From: a virus
DNA: 64,000 bases
Virus record (IMG/VR): IMGVR_UViG_3300031630_000002
Location: 1 to 64,000 of that record
Strand: one strand, 5' to 3'
The notes under the pieces: model-generated
What the model saw: the letters and a program-made list of their open reading frames with translations, nothing else
Told to the model about the DNA's origin: nothing
The model's database searches: none
Position numbers and translations under genes: made by a program
Shown here: positions 33,852 to 42,428 of the stretch, in pieces
How positions within the stretch are numbered: the stretch's first letter is position 1
Layout: every line of letters begins with the position of its first letter

Positions 33852-34250
33852 ATGAAAATCAGCTCTTTTGAAGACGCAGATAGTATGGAATCAATTATGT
33901 CAATACGTCAGTCAAGATTAGAGCGTGAAAATCTCGAAGCCCATGTGGATTTATGTGCAGAGAGGTATCGCGTGTTAGAAGAAAAATTTACTAATTTGGA
34001 AGCGAAAGTTAACGATTCCAATAAACGAATAGAAGAAAAGTTAGATGATAGTACTGAACGATTAGAAAAGAAAGTCGATCAAATATCAGATAATATGTCT
34101 GATATGATTGAGAGAAATCGTTTAGGCAAAGATAGCAATATGAGATTGATTGTAGCAGCAGCAGGAACGGTTATTGTAGGTTTAATATCAGTTGTTGGTA
34201 TGTTGATGATAAATTTACAGTCAATGACTCCAATAGCAGGGATCGGATAG
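33852..34250 (+). CDS. Coiled-coil protein with C-terminal membrane anchor
   Basis: A 132-residue protein from ATG 33852 (MKISSFEDADSMESIMSIRQ). Residues about 25-90 are a long charged coiled coil (RYRVLEEKFTNLEAKVNDSN, RIEEKLDDSTERLEKKVDQI). They are followed by one membrane helix (MRLIVAAAGTVIVGLISVVG and on) and a short tail. The plan resembles XhlA-type haemolysin and holin-accessory proteins, but the protein lies in a virion-gene run, not near the spanins. A TTG 39 bases upstream is in frame but lies within the late promoter, so it was not used. Confidence 0.7.
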   Translation: MKISSFEDADSMESIMSIRQSRLERENLEAHVDLCAERYRVLEEKFTNLEAKVNDSNKRIEEKLDDSTERLEKKVDQISDNMSDMIERNRLGKDSNMRLIVAAAGTVIVGLISVVGMLMINLQSMTPIAGIG

Positions 34251-34253
34251 AAG

Positions 34254-34541
34254 ATGATACTTAATGAAGCATACAATACAGTTATTTCCGAATCAAAGGT
34301 AGTCTTTGCTAAGAGAGGAAATAAGGTTGTTAAGAAATTTAGATGTACCGTAGGGAAGCGTAAAGGTAGAGTTGTATCAAGTCCTCAGCAATGTGCCGCA
34401 CCAATTGATATTAAAAAACGATTCTTAATGAAAAAGACAAAAGCATCTAAGGGTGCTAGGATGACGAAAAAAGCGCAAAAGACAAAGCGCGTCAATCCAA
34501 CGAGTAAAATCGTAAAACAATTAAACAAATCGAGACGATAA
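34254..34541 (+). CDS. Very basic, probable DNA-binding head protein
   Basis: A 95-residue protein with targeting-like start MILNEAYNTVISES (L-N-E and I-S-E sites), then an Arg/Lys-rich body (AKRGNKVVKKFRCTVGKRKG, KKTKASKGARMTKKAQKTKR). A pair of cysteines sits in FRCTVGKRKGRVVSSPQQC. The composition is histone- or protamine-like. T4 packages basic internal proteins with its DNA; this protein could be an equivalent. I recognise similar proteins in other marine T4-like phages. It overlaps the next ATG by 1 bp. Confidence 0.72.
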   Translation: MILNEAYNTVISESKVVFAKRGNKVVKKFRCTVGKRKGRVVSSPQQCAAPIDIKKRFLMKKTKASKGARMTKKAQKTKRVNPTSKIVKQLNKSRR

Positions 34542-35461
34542 TGGAAATCAAGAACAATAGTATTATACATACAGTGCGCGATTATGCACTAGAGCAGTTT
34601 GGTGTAGAATTAACTGATGAACAGATCAGTGCAGATCTAAGAGACTTGAATTTCTCTGGTACATTGCAATTAACTACAGCACTAAAGACAAATGACAATG
34701 ATCTATTTACTAAGTATATCACTCTAGATCTCGATGAAGGGTATACAGTGCTTCCATCAATGGATAAAGAGCGTTATCAAGAGCGCAATGGTTTAGAAGG
34801 TCCGTTTATGTTGCGATCTGGTAAAGTAGTATATTATGATGCAACAGAAGGTCTATACTATGATCCAGATACTGATTACTATATGTCGTATGAAGAGTAC
34901 GCACAGCATGACAAAGATAGCAGAATGCAAGAGATGCAATCTCCTGGCGTTGTAGCAAATTTAAAAAATGAGCGCGACGATGAAGAACAATTAGACGAAA
35001 TGTTACCGATTATCGGAGCAATTGGCAGAGTCGCGCTAGGTTTGACTGTAAGAAGTTTGGCGGGCAAATCAACTCCTGCAACAACAACTACGTCACCAAA
35101 GGCGGGTCATCCCAGCGCACTGTCAAAGACTTCATCAGATAGGTATGACGAATCAAAGAAGTTCGTATCTCAAATGACTCCTGCTGAAAAGAAAGAACAT
35201 GATGCTCGTCGTAAAGAGTATAATGCTCATCAGAAATCTCAGCGCAACGAAGAGACTATTGAAGAGCGTAAGGTAGCAGGTGCACCCGGCGGAAACGCAG
35301 CATACGGCAGTGACACGGTATCTACTGGTCGTACGACATCTACTGATCCTGATGATGTACAGCAAGACGCAAACTCAGATGCATCAGCAAGCAATGCAGG
35401 CGCAGTTGGTGATAATGCAAGTGCTATTGAAAAATTAAAGAAACTCGCAGGTCTAAAGTAA
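34541..35461 (+). CDS. Late protein with OCRE-like tyrosine motif
   Basis: A 306-residue protein. Residues 96-114 (VVYYDATEGLYYDPDTDYY) closely follow the OCRE repeat pattern (YYD..TG.YYDP.T..YY) known from eukaryotic splicing proteins; convergence is likely. Next come a hydrophobic patch (MLPIIGAIGRVALGLTVRSL), a low-complexity Thr/Ser/Lys linker and an Asp/Ser/Ala-rich tail ending SAIEKLKKLAGLK. LDEM and LKN-type sites may be processed. It probably is a head or tail accessory protein; no function known. Confidence 0.7.
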   Translation: MEIKNNSIIHTVRDYALEQFGVELTDEQISADLRDLNFSGTLQLTTALKTNDNDLFTKYITLDLDEGYTVLPSMDKERYQERNGLEGPFMLRSGKVVYYDATEGLYYDPDTDYYMSYEEYAQHDKDSRMQEMQSPGVVANLKNERDDEEQLDEMLPIIGAIGRVALGLTVRSLAGKSTPATTTTSPKAGHPSALSKTSSDRYDESKKFVSQMTPAEKKEHDARRKEYNAHQKSQRNEETIEERKVAGAPGGNAAYGSDTVSTGRTTSTDPDDVQQDANSDASASNAGAVGDNASAIEKLKKLAGLK

Positions 35462-35670
35462 TGAAACTTGTCGAGTGTCCTGGAGGAATCTCAATCATAT
35501 TATCAAATACTGAATATAAAGTATATGATAAGATTGTTGAAGAAACATGTAAATCAGATTTTACTGAGCGTGAAGCATTTGTTGCTAAATCATTAGTATC
35601 GAAAGGCGTTCTTACTAGAGTAGTAAGAGAAGGTAAGGTATATTTTAAGAGACTTAGAGGCAGTTTATAA
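35461..35670 (+). CDS. Small winged-helix-like protein
   Basis: A 69-residue protein starting on the TAATG overlap. The second half (REAFVAKSLVSKGVLTRVVR followed by EGKVYFKRL) looks like a recognition helix plus beta-wing of a winged helix. It might bind DNA or a protein partner. It overlaps the next gene by 1 bp and sits in the late run. Confidence 0.65.
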   Translation: MKLVECPGGISIILSNTEYKVYDKIVEETCKSDFTEREAFVAKSLVSKGVLTRVVREGKVYFKRLRGSL

Positions 35671-36254
35671 TGAATCAAGAATCGCAGGACATGCTTAAAA
35701 TATTGCAAAATTTAGAGAATGCTACGAATAACAAATCAGCACCTGTAATTGATGCAACTGGCAATTCAGTACCAACTAATATTAGTCAAGATGCTACAGA
35801 GATGTATAATATTTTGGCTAAGTTACATAAAGTACAAGATGCAACTGAATCAGCAGCAAGTAATATTGTAACTGAATCGGTTAAGAAAGTATCACCAGAG
35901 AGTGTGGGCATTGATAAGTTCAATGTTGTATTAGAGAAGCACAATATATCTGGTTATGCAAAGACTTATTATACGGTTACAGAGAATGGTATTCGTAAAT
36001 ATGAAAATTTAGCATTATTTGAGTCAGCAATGGCAATCATCAAGAATGAATTATTCAAGAATGATACAAGCAAATCTAAATCCATTATTGATTATGATGC
36101 ACGATATGCATCTGCACTAGAAGAAGCAGCATTGCAAAAAAGACGACAGAAAACATTGACTGAAAGTATTGAATCAGACATAGCAGCCGCAAAGCATAGT
36201 GTTGCAACTGATAAGATGCATAAGATGAAGATTGCAATCAAAAAATTATTATAA
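35670..36254 (+). CDS. Hypothetical late protein
   Basis: A 194-residue protein. The N-terminal half is Asn/Ser/Thr-rich with short helices (ESQDMLKILQNLENATNNKS), and a central YAKTYYTVTENGIRKYENLA motif follows. The C-terminus is helical and basic (ALQKRRQKTLTESIESDIAA) with an L-T-E site. It is the last gene before the terminator at 36334. Family not recognised; a head protein is the best guess from context. Confidence 0.72.
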   Translation: MNQESQDMLKILQNLENATNNKSAPVIDATGNSVPTNISQDATEMYNILAKLHKVQDATESAASNIVTESVKKVSPESVGIDKFNVVLEKHNISGYAKTYYTVTENGIRKYENLALFESAMAIIKNELFKNDTSKSKSIIDYDARYASALEEAALQKRRQKTLTESIESDIAAAKHSVATDKMHKMKIAIKKLL

Positions 36255-36333
36255 ATAACAACTGCAACACCAATATATCGCCCAAGGGCACACCTCAATT
36301 CACATAAATATATTTTAATTCAATTATACTGAG

Positions 36334-36370
36334 TTACAACTTAATTAAGTTAAGTTGTAATTTAGTTTTT
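36334..36370 (+). terminator. AT-rich Rho-independent terminator
   Basis: TTACAACTTAA (36334-36344) pairs perfectly with TTAAGTTGTAA (36350-36360) round TTAAG, then TTTAGTTTTT. It ends the 31-36 kb late run. The 79 bases before it show nothing else clear. Confidence 0.7.
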
Positions 36371-36380
36371 GTATAAATAC
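36371..36380 (+). promoter_or_regulatory. Late promoter candidate
   Basis: GTATAAATAC, containing an exact TATAAATA, immediately after the terminator and 32 bases before the ATG at 36413. Confidence 0.68.
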
Positions 36381-36412
36381 ATTATAATATATAATTTTAA
36401 TGGAGCACTAAA

Positions 36413-37210
36413 ATGATTTTACACGATTTGCAAGAAGACAAATTTTCCAAGTTAACTAAAGCCTTGAACGAAGTTTTTGATATTAAATTCAATTTCGGAA
36501 TGCAGCCAGCAAAACTGGTTAAGATTCAAGAAACAACTAATACTCGTATCACATTATTACGCGAATCTGGCGTAGATGTTAGTGCGAAAGATTTTCAAAA
36601 GTTACTTCTAATATCAGAAGGTATCAATATGGTACTAAGCGAAGTAGCAAAAACAACCCAAGGTACTAAAATGAAATTACAAGAATCACAAGATTTAGAT
36701 CAAGCAGAAGTATTACTTGCTGCTAAGCAAATGGCAGATGACTTACAAAAAATGGCTGAAAACTTAGCAAGTATGCAAGTTGAAGACCTTATGTCCATCA
36801 CCAATGCTATGAAAGAAGAAGTAGGCACAGCAGAAGCAGAAGCATTCACTATGGCATCAGAAGCAGCAATTGGTGCAGCACTAGAAGCGGTTAAATCTGC
36901 TAACAGTGAAGTTACTAACGCATTACTAGTTGCACAGGGACAGCCAGTTGAATCTGGTGGATCAATGGATACACTTGATACTGATTTCGGTGACGAGTTA
37001 GACATGGGCGACGAGTTCGCTGATGATGAATTAGAAATTGGCGATGACTTTGAAGGCGTTGATGCAGCATCTGGTGCAGAGAATCCAATTGGTCGCGAAA
37101 TGAAAGAAGATAAGTATATTTCTGCAATGCGCATGGTTAAAGAAGCACAACAAGATGGACAAGTCAGCAAAGAATTGCTAAAGCAAGCATTTGCTACGTT
37201 GAGAAACTAA
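36413..37210 (+). CDS. Putative head/scaffold-type protein
   Basis: A 265-residue acidic, helical protein. The start MILHDLQEDKFSKLTKALNE has an L-Q-E site like head-targeting peptides. A long Ala/Glu/Met-rich helical region follows (LLAAKQMADDLQKMAENLAS), then an acidic stretch (DFGDELDMGDEFADDELEIG) and a C-terminal helix. Composition is similar to prohead core components such as gp22 or gp68, but no clear match is visible. It has its own late promoter, and AATGGAGC serves as SD. Confidence 0.6.
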   Translation: MILHDLQEDKFSKLTKALNEVFDIKFNFGMQPAKLVKIQETTNTRITLLRESGVDVSAKDFQKLLLISEGINMVLSEVAKTTQGTKMKLQESQDLDQAEVLLAAKQMADDLQKMAENLASMQVEDLMSITNAMKEEVGTAEAEAFTMASEAAIGAALEAVKSANSEVTNALLVAQGQPVESGGSMDTLDTDFGDELDMGDEFADDELEIGDDFEGVDAASGAENPIGREMKEDKYISAMRMVKEAQQDGQVSKELLKQAFATLRN

Positions 37211-37211
37211 A

Positions 37212-37529
37212 ATGCGTTTTTCTGAAATCGTAGTTGAAGATACCAGTGATGTTAAATCAATTATCATTGATATTATTTCAGTTGCAGCAGCAGAAGGTAT
37301 GTCTAGTTTGAGTATCGACACATTGGCAAAATCTCTTGCCAATATGGGGAATGAGATCGATCATTCAGTATTGTTTGATTTATTGGATACCATTCCTATA
37401 ATTGATAATATCAAAGATGATGTTGTATTCTTTGGCAGAGATGGTAAAACATCATCCGAACCAAGTAAAGATCAACAAGACAAGCACATAGATAAAATGG
37501 CAAGAAAGCAAGTTAAAAAGGACATATAA
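37212..37529 (+). CDS. Small putative head-targeted protein
   Basis: A 105-residue protein starting MRFSEIVVEDTSDVKSIIID, again an S-E-I type start with acidic follow-up. A small helical domain (GMSSLSIDTLAKSLANMGNE, VLFDLLDTIPIIDNI) may be winged-helix-like. The end is charged and basic (KHIDKMARKQVKKDI). One base after the previous stop, so co-expressed. Function unknown. Confidence 0.7.
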   Translation: MRFSEIVVEDTSDVKSIIIDIISVAAAEGMSSLSIDTLAKSLANMGNEIDHSVLFDLLDTIPIIDNIKDDVVFFGRDGKTSSEPSKDQQDKHIDKMARKQVKKDI

Positions 37530-37530
37530 C

Positions 37531-38148
37531 ATGAGTGTAGGATTAAATGCATCCCAGGCAAGAGCAAACAGCAATCAAGATTTAACTATCTTCAATGAGA
37601 CTGAATCAATAATGAAAGCAATTATTGCAGATTCGGTTTCTGGGCTATATGAAACAACTGTGTCTGATGGGACAGTTATGACAGAATCTACACCAGATGT
37701 AGTTGTGTCGGGAACAGTTACGACTCCCACAATTGTTAATTCTACTACTGTCATCATTGAGGGAGTAACTGTTGTATTAGGTACAACTGGTACAAGTCTG
37801 AATGCGGTAATTGCAGACATAAATGATGCAGCAATTCCAAATGTTCTTGCATATAAAGAAAGCGATCAACTGCGATTAAAGATAACTGTTTCTGGTACTA
37901 CCGATTGGCAATATACAATTGGTGCAGGTACTGCCAATACTAGTTTGGGATTAGCAGCAGGTACGTCAACAGCAACTAATCCATCAAGTGTTAGTTACTT
38001 TAATGTATGGCAAGGTACTGAAACGAATCGCGCAACATACTCAGATATGGATTCAGTCATCAAGCATTTCAGCAACCTCGGTTATAAGATCGAGCGTATC
38101 ACAAATACGGTAACAAGTAACACATTTTCGTGGTATATTTACTGGTAA
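37531..38148 (+). CDS. Virion structural protein, Thr/Val-rich
   Basis: A 205-residue protein. The N-terminus MSVGLNASQARANSNQDLTI and the C-terminus (MDSVIKHFSNLGYKIERITN, ending FSWYIYW) are features I recognise in small structural proteins of cyanophages and relatives. The middle is beta-rich and rich in Thr and Val, with a flagellin-like or adhesin-like composition. It starts 1 bp after the previous gene and ends the late unit. Probably a surface or tail component. Confidence 0.7.
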   Translation: MSVGLNASQARANSNQDLTIFNETESIMKAIIADSVSGLYETTVSDGTVMTESTPDVVVSGTVTTPTIVNSTTVIIEGVTVVLGTTGTSLNAVIADINDAAIPNVLAYKESDQLRLKITVSGTTDWQYTIGAGTANTSLGLAAGTSTATNPSSVSYFNVWQGTETNRATYSDMDSVIKHFSNLGYKIERITNTVTSNTFSWYIYW

Positions 38149-38162
38149 TCAGTAAATAACAC

Positions 38163-38191
38163 TTGACATAGGGGTATTATGATAGTATAAT
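38163..38191 (+). promoter_or_regulatory. Early promoter for a leaderless exonuclease mRNA
   Basis: TTGACA (38163-38168), 17 bp, TATAAT (38186-38191). Six bases separate the -10 from the ATG at 38198, so the mRNA should start at the start codon, as for the primase. Confidence 0.8.
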
Positions 38192-38197
38192 ATCTCT

Positions 38198-38887
38198 ATG
38201 GTAAATATTAAAACCCCTTACGCTTATAGCGAATTAATCCGAACTTCTGTAAACGGTCAACGTTTATATAAGAACCCCTATGGTGAACCTGTCCCCAGTG
38301 TCACTACAGTCTTGTCTGCAACAAAACCAGCACGCGATCGAAAGATGTTATCTGATTGGAAAAAACGTGTAGGTGATGAAGCCGCCCAACAAATAGTGAC
38401 TGAAGCATCAATGGTGGGCACTCAGATGCACGCTATGCTAGAATCATATGTTAAAAATGAAGAATACGTGGGTAATGAAGAAACTGGTAAAACATTACTT
38501 CAATCTCGTATGATGGCTGATGTTGTAATCAAGAATATTGATGCTGAACTGGATGAAGTATGGGGAGCAGAAGTTAGTCTATGCTATCCCCAATTATATG
38601 CAGGATCAGCAGATTTATTAGGCGTGTGGAAAGGTAAGCCTACTGTAATGGATTTTAAGCAGACTAATAAGCCTAAGAGACGTGAATGGATTGGTGATTA
38701 TTTTCTACAATGTACTGCGTATGCGTTGGCACACAATGAAATGTATGGAACTGACATAAAAGACGTTGCTATCTTCATGTGTAGCAGAGAAGGTCAATGG
38801 CAATTGTTTGAAATGCAGATTGGTGAGTTCGCAGAATGGGAACTCAAATGGGCAAAAAGATTGGAAGAATACTACAATTTCTTATGA
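38198..38887 (+). CDS. RecB/Cas4-type PD-(D/E)XK exonuclease
   Basis: A 229-residue nuclease. Conserved features of the RecB family in order: histidine in GTQMHAMLESYV (H78), first aspartate in YAGSADLLGVW (D139), VMDFKQT with D152-x-K154, and the QxxxY motif QCTAY (171-175). Such enzymes degrade or process DNA ends. In T4-like phages a RecB-like exonuclease can take part in host DNA breakdown or recombination. Alone on its early transcript, no SD, apparently leaderless. Confidence 0.85.
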   Translation: MVNIKTPYAYSELIRTSVNGQRLYKNPYGEPVPSVTTVLSATKPARDRKMLSDWKKRVGDEAAQQIVTEASMVGTQMHAMLESYVKNEEYVGNEETGKTLLQSRMMADVVIKNIDAELDEVWGAEVSLCYPQLYAGSADLLGVWKGKPTVMDFKQTNKPKRREWIGDYFLQCTAYALAHNEMYGTDIKDVAIFMCSREGQWQLFEMQIGEFAEWELKWAKRLEEYYNFL

Positions 38888-38904
38888 TTTGGCGATCGTA
38901 TTTT

Positions 38905-38914
38905 AATAAATACA
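38905..38914 (+). promoter_or_regulatory. Late promoter candidate
   Basis: AATAAATACA 22 bases before the ATG at 38937. Confidence 0.5.
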
Positions 38915-38936
38915 TATACTAAAAAAGGTTAATACA

Positions 38937-39629
38937 ATGACAACTGAAACAAAATTACAGCAACAACGAAAAGGAAATCTAGCAGATCTTCCTATATTAC
39001 TGGCTGGTGAATTAGGATATGCATTAGATGCAAAACGATTATTCATTGGTAATACAGTATCATCTCTTAATGGTGACGGCTCGACAGTCGGACACGATTT
39101 TGGTGTTGATTTAGATGAGGCGCATGGTACTTCATACAAAATATATGTAGATGGTGTGGAGACAACTAATTACACCACAAATAATTTTCTAGTTACGTTT
39201 ACAGTTGCACCACCTGTCGGAACAGGTAATATTCAATTATATCATAATTCAGAAATCTTTCTATTTGAACCAGACGTAGGCTTAGATATTCCTGGTCTTG
39301 TGGGCATTACTGGTCCAGCAACCGATGCGAATATTGCTACTATCTCATTTGATGTAACTAGATATGATAACGTAGACATACGATATTCATTGCGGAATGC
39401 CGTAGGACATATTCGTAAAGGTGTATTGAGTATTGCAGTTAATGCAGCAAACAACGCAAGCACAATTTCAGATAATTACACAACTGATGCAACTACTGTA
39501 GGTAATTTATTAGATCACGCATTCACTGGTATCATTGATAATGGTATATATACACTTCAATATACTACAACTGATACTGAAATTGCAAACTTATCATGGT
39601 TAACTGACAACTTCAAAGCGACAGTATAA
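38937..39629 (+). CDS. Fibre- or tail-tip-type structural protein
   Basis: A 230-residue late protein. The N-terminus QRKGNLADLPILLAGELGYA with LDAKRLFIGN is the short segment found at the start of many phage fibre and tip proteins ('L.AGELGYA.DTKRLFIG'). A Tyr/Thr-rich beta region follows (YKIYVDGVETTNYTTNNFLV, IQLYHNSEIFLF). Probably part of, or attached to, a tail fibre. A late promoter lies upstream; it precedes a small gene and nrdA. Confidence 0.7.
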   Translation: MTTETKLQQQRKGNLADLPILLAGELGYALDAKRLFIGNTVSSLNGDGSTVGHDFGVDLDEAHGTSYKIYVDGVETTNYTTNNFLVTFTVAPPVGTGNIQLYHNSEIFLFEPDVGLDIPGLVGITGPATDANIATISFDVTRYDNVDIRYSLRNAVGHIRKGVLSIAVNAANNASTISDNYTTDATTVGNLLDHAFTGIIDNGIYTLQYTTTDTEIANLSWLTDNFKATV

Positions 39630-39631
39630 GT

Positions 39632-40078
39632 ATGAGTGTAAATACAATATGGCAATTAATGCCAAAAGAAAGACTCACGGAGTGGAAAGCATTTCGTACC
39701 GAGTTGAACAAGTTAGATGATACATCTAATGAAGAATTTTTACAAACTCTAGTAGATTGGTGGCGTTTAGCACCACTGTCTAATAGAGTAATAGACCCAT
39801 ACAATTCAGAAGAATGGCCCAACCCTTGGGATTTATTATGGAATGGTCTATATGATGAAAATGTGATTGCGCTTGGAATGGCATACACACTAGAGTTATG
39901 TGATTGGTCTTGTGATATACTATTAGTACAGGATGCAGGAAAATCGCGAGTGGGACTAGTAATACGGTTAAACGACGAATATATACTAAATCATAATTAT
40001 GGTATAGTAGATAAAGTGTCCGTATTAGATAAATGTGAAATTTTGAATACATGGTATTCAGACGACTTAGTAAAATAA
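39632..40078 (+). CDS. Conserved hypothetical protein
   Basis: A 148-residue protein rich in Trp (WWRLAPLSNRVIDPYNSEEW, PNPWDLLWNG) followed by a strand pair (SCDILLVQDAGKSRVGLVIR, NDEYILNHNYG). Two bases after the fibre-type gene, so expressed with it. Similar Trp-rich proteins occur in marine T4-like phages without assigned role. Confidence 0.75.
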   Translation: MSVNTIWQLMPKERLTEWKAFRTELNKLDDTSNEEFLQTLVDWWRLAPLSNRVIDPYNSEEWPNPWDLLWNGLYDENVIALGMAYTLELCDWSCDILLVQDAGKSRVGLVIRLNDEYILNHNYGIVDKVSVLDKCEILNTWYSDDLVK

Positions 40079-40112
40079 TAGTAATATTGAAACCAAACGG
40101 GTAAGGATATAA

Positions 40113-42410
40113 ATGAAGGAAATCATGGTACAAAAGCGCAACGGCGCTAGAGAACCACTTGACTTGGATAAATTACACAAGGTTGTGTTTTATGCTTGCA
40201 ACGATATTGCAGGTGTTAGTCCGTCGGAAGTGGAAATCAAAAGTAGTATTCAGTTTTTTAACGGAATCACAACTAACGAAATTCAAGAAACATTAATTAA
40301 AGCAGCAGCAGATTTAATCACCGAAGAAACACCAAACTATCAATGGGTAGCAGGACGATTAATCAATTATCATTTGCGCAAGCAAGTGTACAATGACTTT
40401 AAACCTGCACACTTGATTAATGTTATAGAAGATAATATTGAACGTGGGTATTATGATGATGAAATTCTTTCATTATATTCGTCAGACGAGATTGACCAAC
40501 TAAACAATTACATCAAGCATTATCGTGACGAAGATATCGCATATGTAGGCATGGAACAATTCCGTGGCAAATACTTAGTGCAAAATCGAGTGACAGGTCA
40601 ACTCTTTGAAACTCCTCAAATCGCATACATGATGATTGCAGCGACATTATTTGGTAGTTATACGAATAATCGCATGAAATGGGTTAAAGATTACTATGAT
40701 GCAATCAGTACATTTGATATTTCACTTCCTACGCCTGTTATGGCTGGTGTTCGCACTAATGTACGTCAGTTCAGTTCATGTGTACTAATTGAATCAGATG
40801 ATAGTCTAGATAGTATTAATGCAACAGCAAACGCCGTTGTAAAGTATGTATCTCAAAAGGCAGGCATTGGAATTGGCGCAGGGCGCATTCGTGCGATCAA
40901 CTCTCCTATTCGAAATGGAGACGCAGCACACACAGGTGTTATCCCATTCTATAAGATGTTTCAATCATCAGTTAAAAGCTGTTCACAGGGCGGCGTACGC
41001 GGCGGAGCAGCGACATTGTACTATCCATTATGGCATCTAGAAGTAGAAGACATGTTGGTGTTAAAGAACAACAAAGGTACTGAAGATAATCGAGTAAGGC
41101 ATTTGGATTACGGGGTACAAGTTAATAAACTTATGTACGAACGTTTGATTACTGGTGGCAACATTACATTATTCAGTCCTAGTGATGTCCCTGGATTATA
41201 TGATTCATACTTCGAAGATCAAGAAAAATTTAAAGAATTGTACGAGAAGGCTGAACGTAATTCAAAAATTCGCAAGAAGGTAATTACTGCAATTGAATTA
41301 TTTTCTATCTTTATGCAAGAGCGAAAGAATACTGGTCGAATCTATTTGATGAATGTAGACAATGTAAATGAGCATAGTTCATTCAAGCAAGAATTAGCAC
41401 CTGTTCGTCAGAGTAATTTATGTGCAGAGATTACATTACCTACCTCTCCTATGACAGATATATTTAAAGGTGATGGAGAAGTTGCTACTTGTACATTATC
41501 AGCAATAAATTGGGGTAATATCAAATCATTAGCAGATTTTCAGAAGCCGTGTGAATTGGCAGTACGAGGACTTGATGCATTATTGAGTTATCAGAATTAC
41601 CCAGTACTAGCAGCAGAATTAGGAACACAAAAGCGTCGACCGCTTGGAGTTGGTATTATCAACTTCGCATATTGGCTTGCAAAGCATGACACCAATTACA
41701 CAGATCCTGATCTTGAATTAGTAGACGAATGGACAGAAGCATGGTCATACTACTTGATTAAAGCATCAGCCGATTTAGCGATTGAACAAGGACAGTGTCC
41801 AGGATTCAATGAAACTAAATATAGCGATGGTATTTTGCCAATAGATACTCGTAAAAAAGAAGTAGACGAATTGGTAGCACACAAAGAGCGTATGCCATGG
41901 GATGCGTTACGAGCGCAAATAAAAGAAACTGGTATTCGCAATAGTACATTGATGGCATTGATGCCAGCAGAGACATCGGCACAGATAAGTAACAGTACGA
42001 ATGGAATTGAACCACCACGATCTTTGGTAAGTATTAAGCAATCAAAGCATGGTGTATTAAAGCAAGTAGTTCCTGGCATACATCGATTAAAGAATAAGTA
42101 TGAATTATTATGGGATCAACAGTCACCAGAAGGTTATTTAAAGATTGTATCGATATTACAGAAATATATTGATCAAGCGATCAGTGTAAATACTAGTTAC
42201 AATCCTATATATTTTGAAGATGAAAAGATTCCGATGAGTGTCATGATGAAGCACTTGTTAATGTTCTACCGTTATGGTGGTAAGAATCTTTATTACTTTA
42301 ATACATATGATGGACAGGGTGAGGTTGATATTAATAAAATGAATGCAGATCCTTTAGCACAAGCGGATCTAAGTGAGATAGACGACGACTGCGATAGTTG
42401 CACGATATAA
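40113..42410 (+). CDS. nrdA: Ribonucleotide reductase, large subunit (class Ia)
   Basis: A 765-residue NrdA. ATP-cone start (VQKRNGAREPLDLDKLHKVV), active-site cysteines in FSSCVLIESDDS, NLCAEITLPT and CTLSAINWG, and the C-terminal redox pair CDSC (DDDCDSCTI). It reduces ribonucleoside diphosphates to deoxy forms for phage DNA synthesis, with NrdB and a glutaredoxin encoded next. Close in length to E. coli NrdA (761). SD GTAAGGA. Confidence 0.96.
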   Translation: MKEIMVQKRNGAREPLDLDKLHKVVFYACNDIAGVSPSEVEIKSSIQFFNGITTNEIQETLIKAAADLITEETPNYQWVAGRLINYHLRKQVYNDFKPAHLINVIEDNIERGYYDDEILSLYSSDEIDQLNNYIKHYRDEDIAYVGMEQFRGKYLVQNRVTGQLFETPQIAYMMIAATLFGSYTNNRMKWVKDYYDAISTFDISLPTPVMAGVRTNVRQFSSCVLIESDDSLDSINATANAVVKYVSQKAGIGIGAGRIRAINSPIRNGDAAHTGVIPFYKMFQSSVKSCSQGGVRGGAATLYYPLWHLEVEDMLVLKNNKGTEDNRVRHLDYGVQVNKLMYERLITGGNITLFSPSDVPGLYDSYFEDQEKFKELYEKAERNSKIRKKVITAIELFSIFMQERKNTGRIYLMNVDNVNEHSSFKQELAPVRQSNLCAEITLPTSPMTDIFKGDGEVATCTLSAINWGNIKSLADFQKPCELAVRGLDALLSYQNYPVLAAELGTQKRRPLGVGIINFAYWLAKHDTNYTDPDLELVDEWTEAWSYYLIKASADLAIEQGQCPGFNETKYSDGILPIDTRKKEVDELVAHKERMPWDALRAQIKETGIRNSTLMALMPAETSAQISNSTNGIEPPRSLVSIKQSKHGVLKQVVPGIHRLKNKYELLWDQQSPEGYLKIVSILQKYIDQAISVNTSYNPIYFEDEKIPMSVMMKHLLMFYRYGGKNLYYFNTYDGQGEVDINKMNADPLAQADLSEIDDDCDSCTI

Positions 42411-42428
42411 CGGAATATAAATATAGAT

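Noticed and set aside
36700-37170. Long antisense open frame (156 codons)
   Set aside because: Ser/Ala-rich mirror of the acidic-helical gene 36413-37210, with no SD or promoter.
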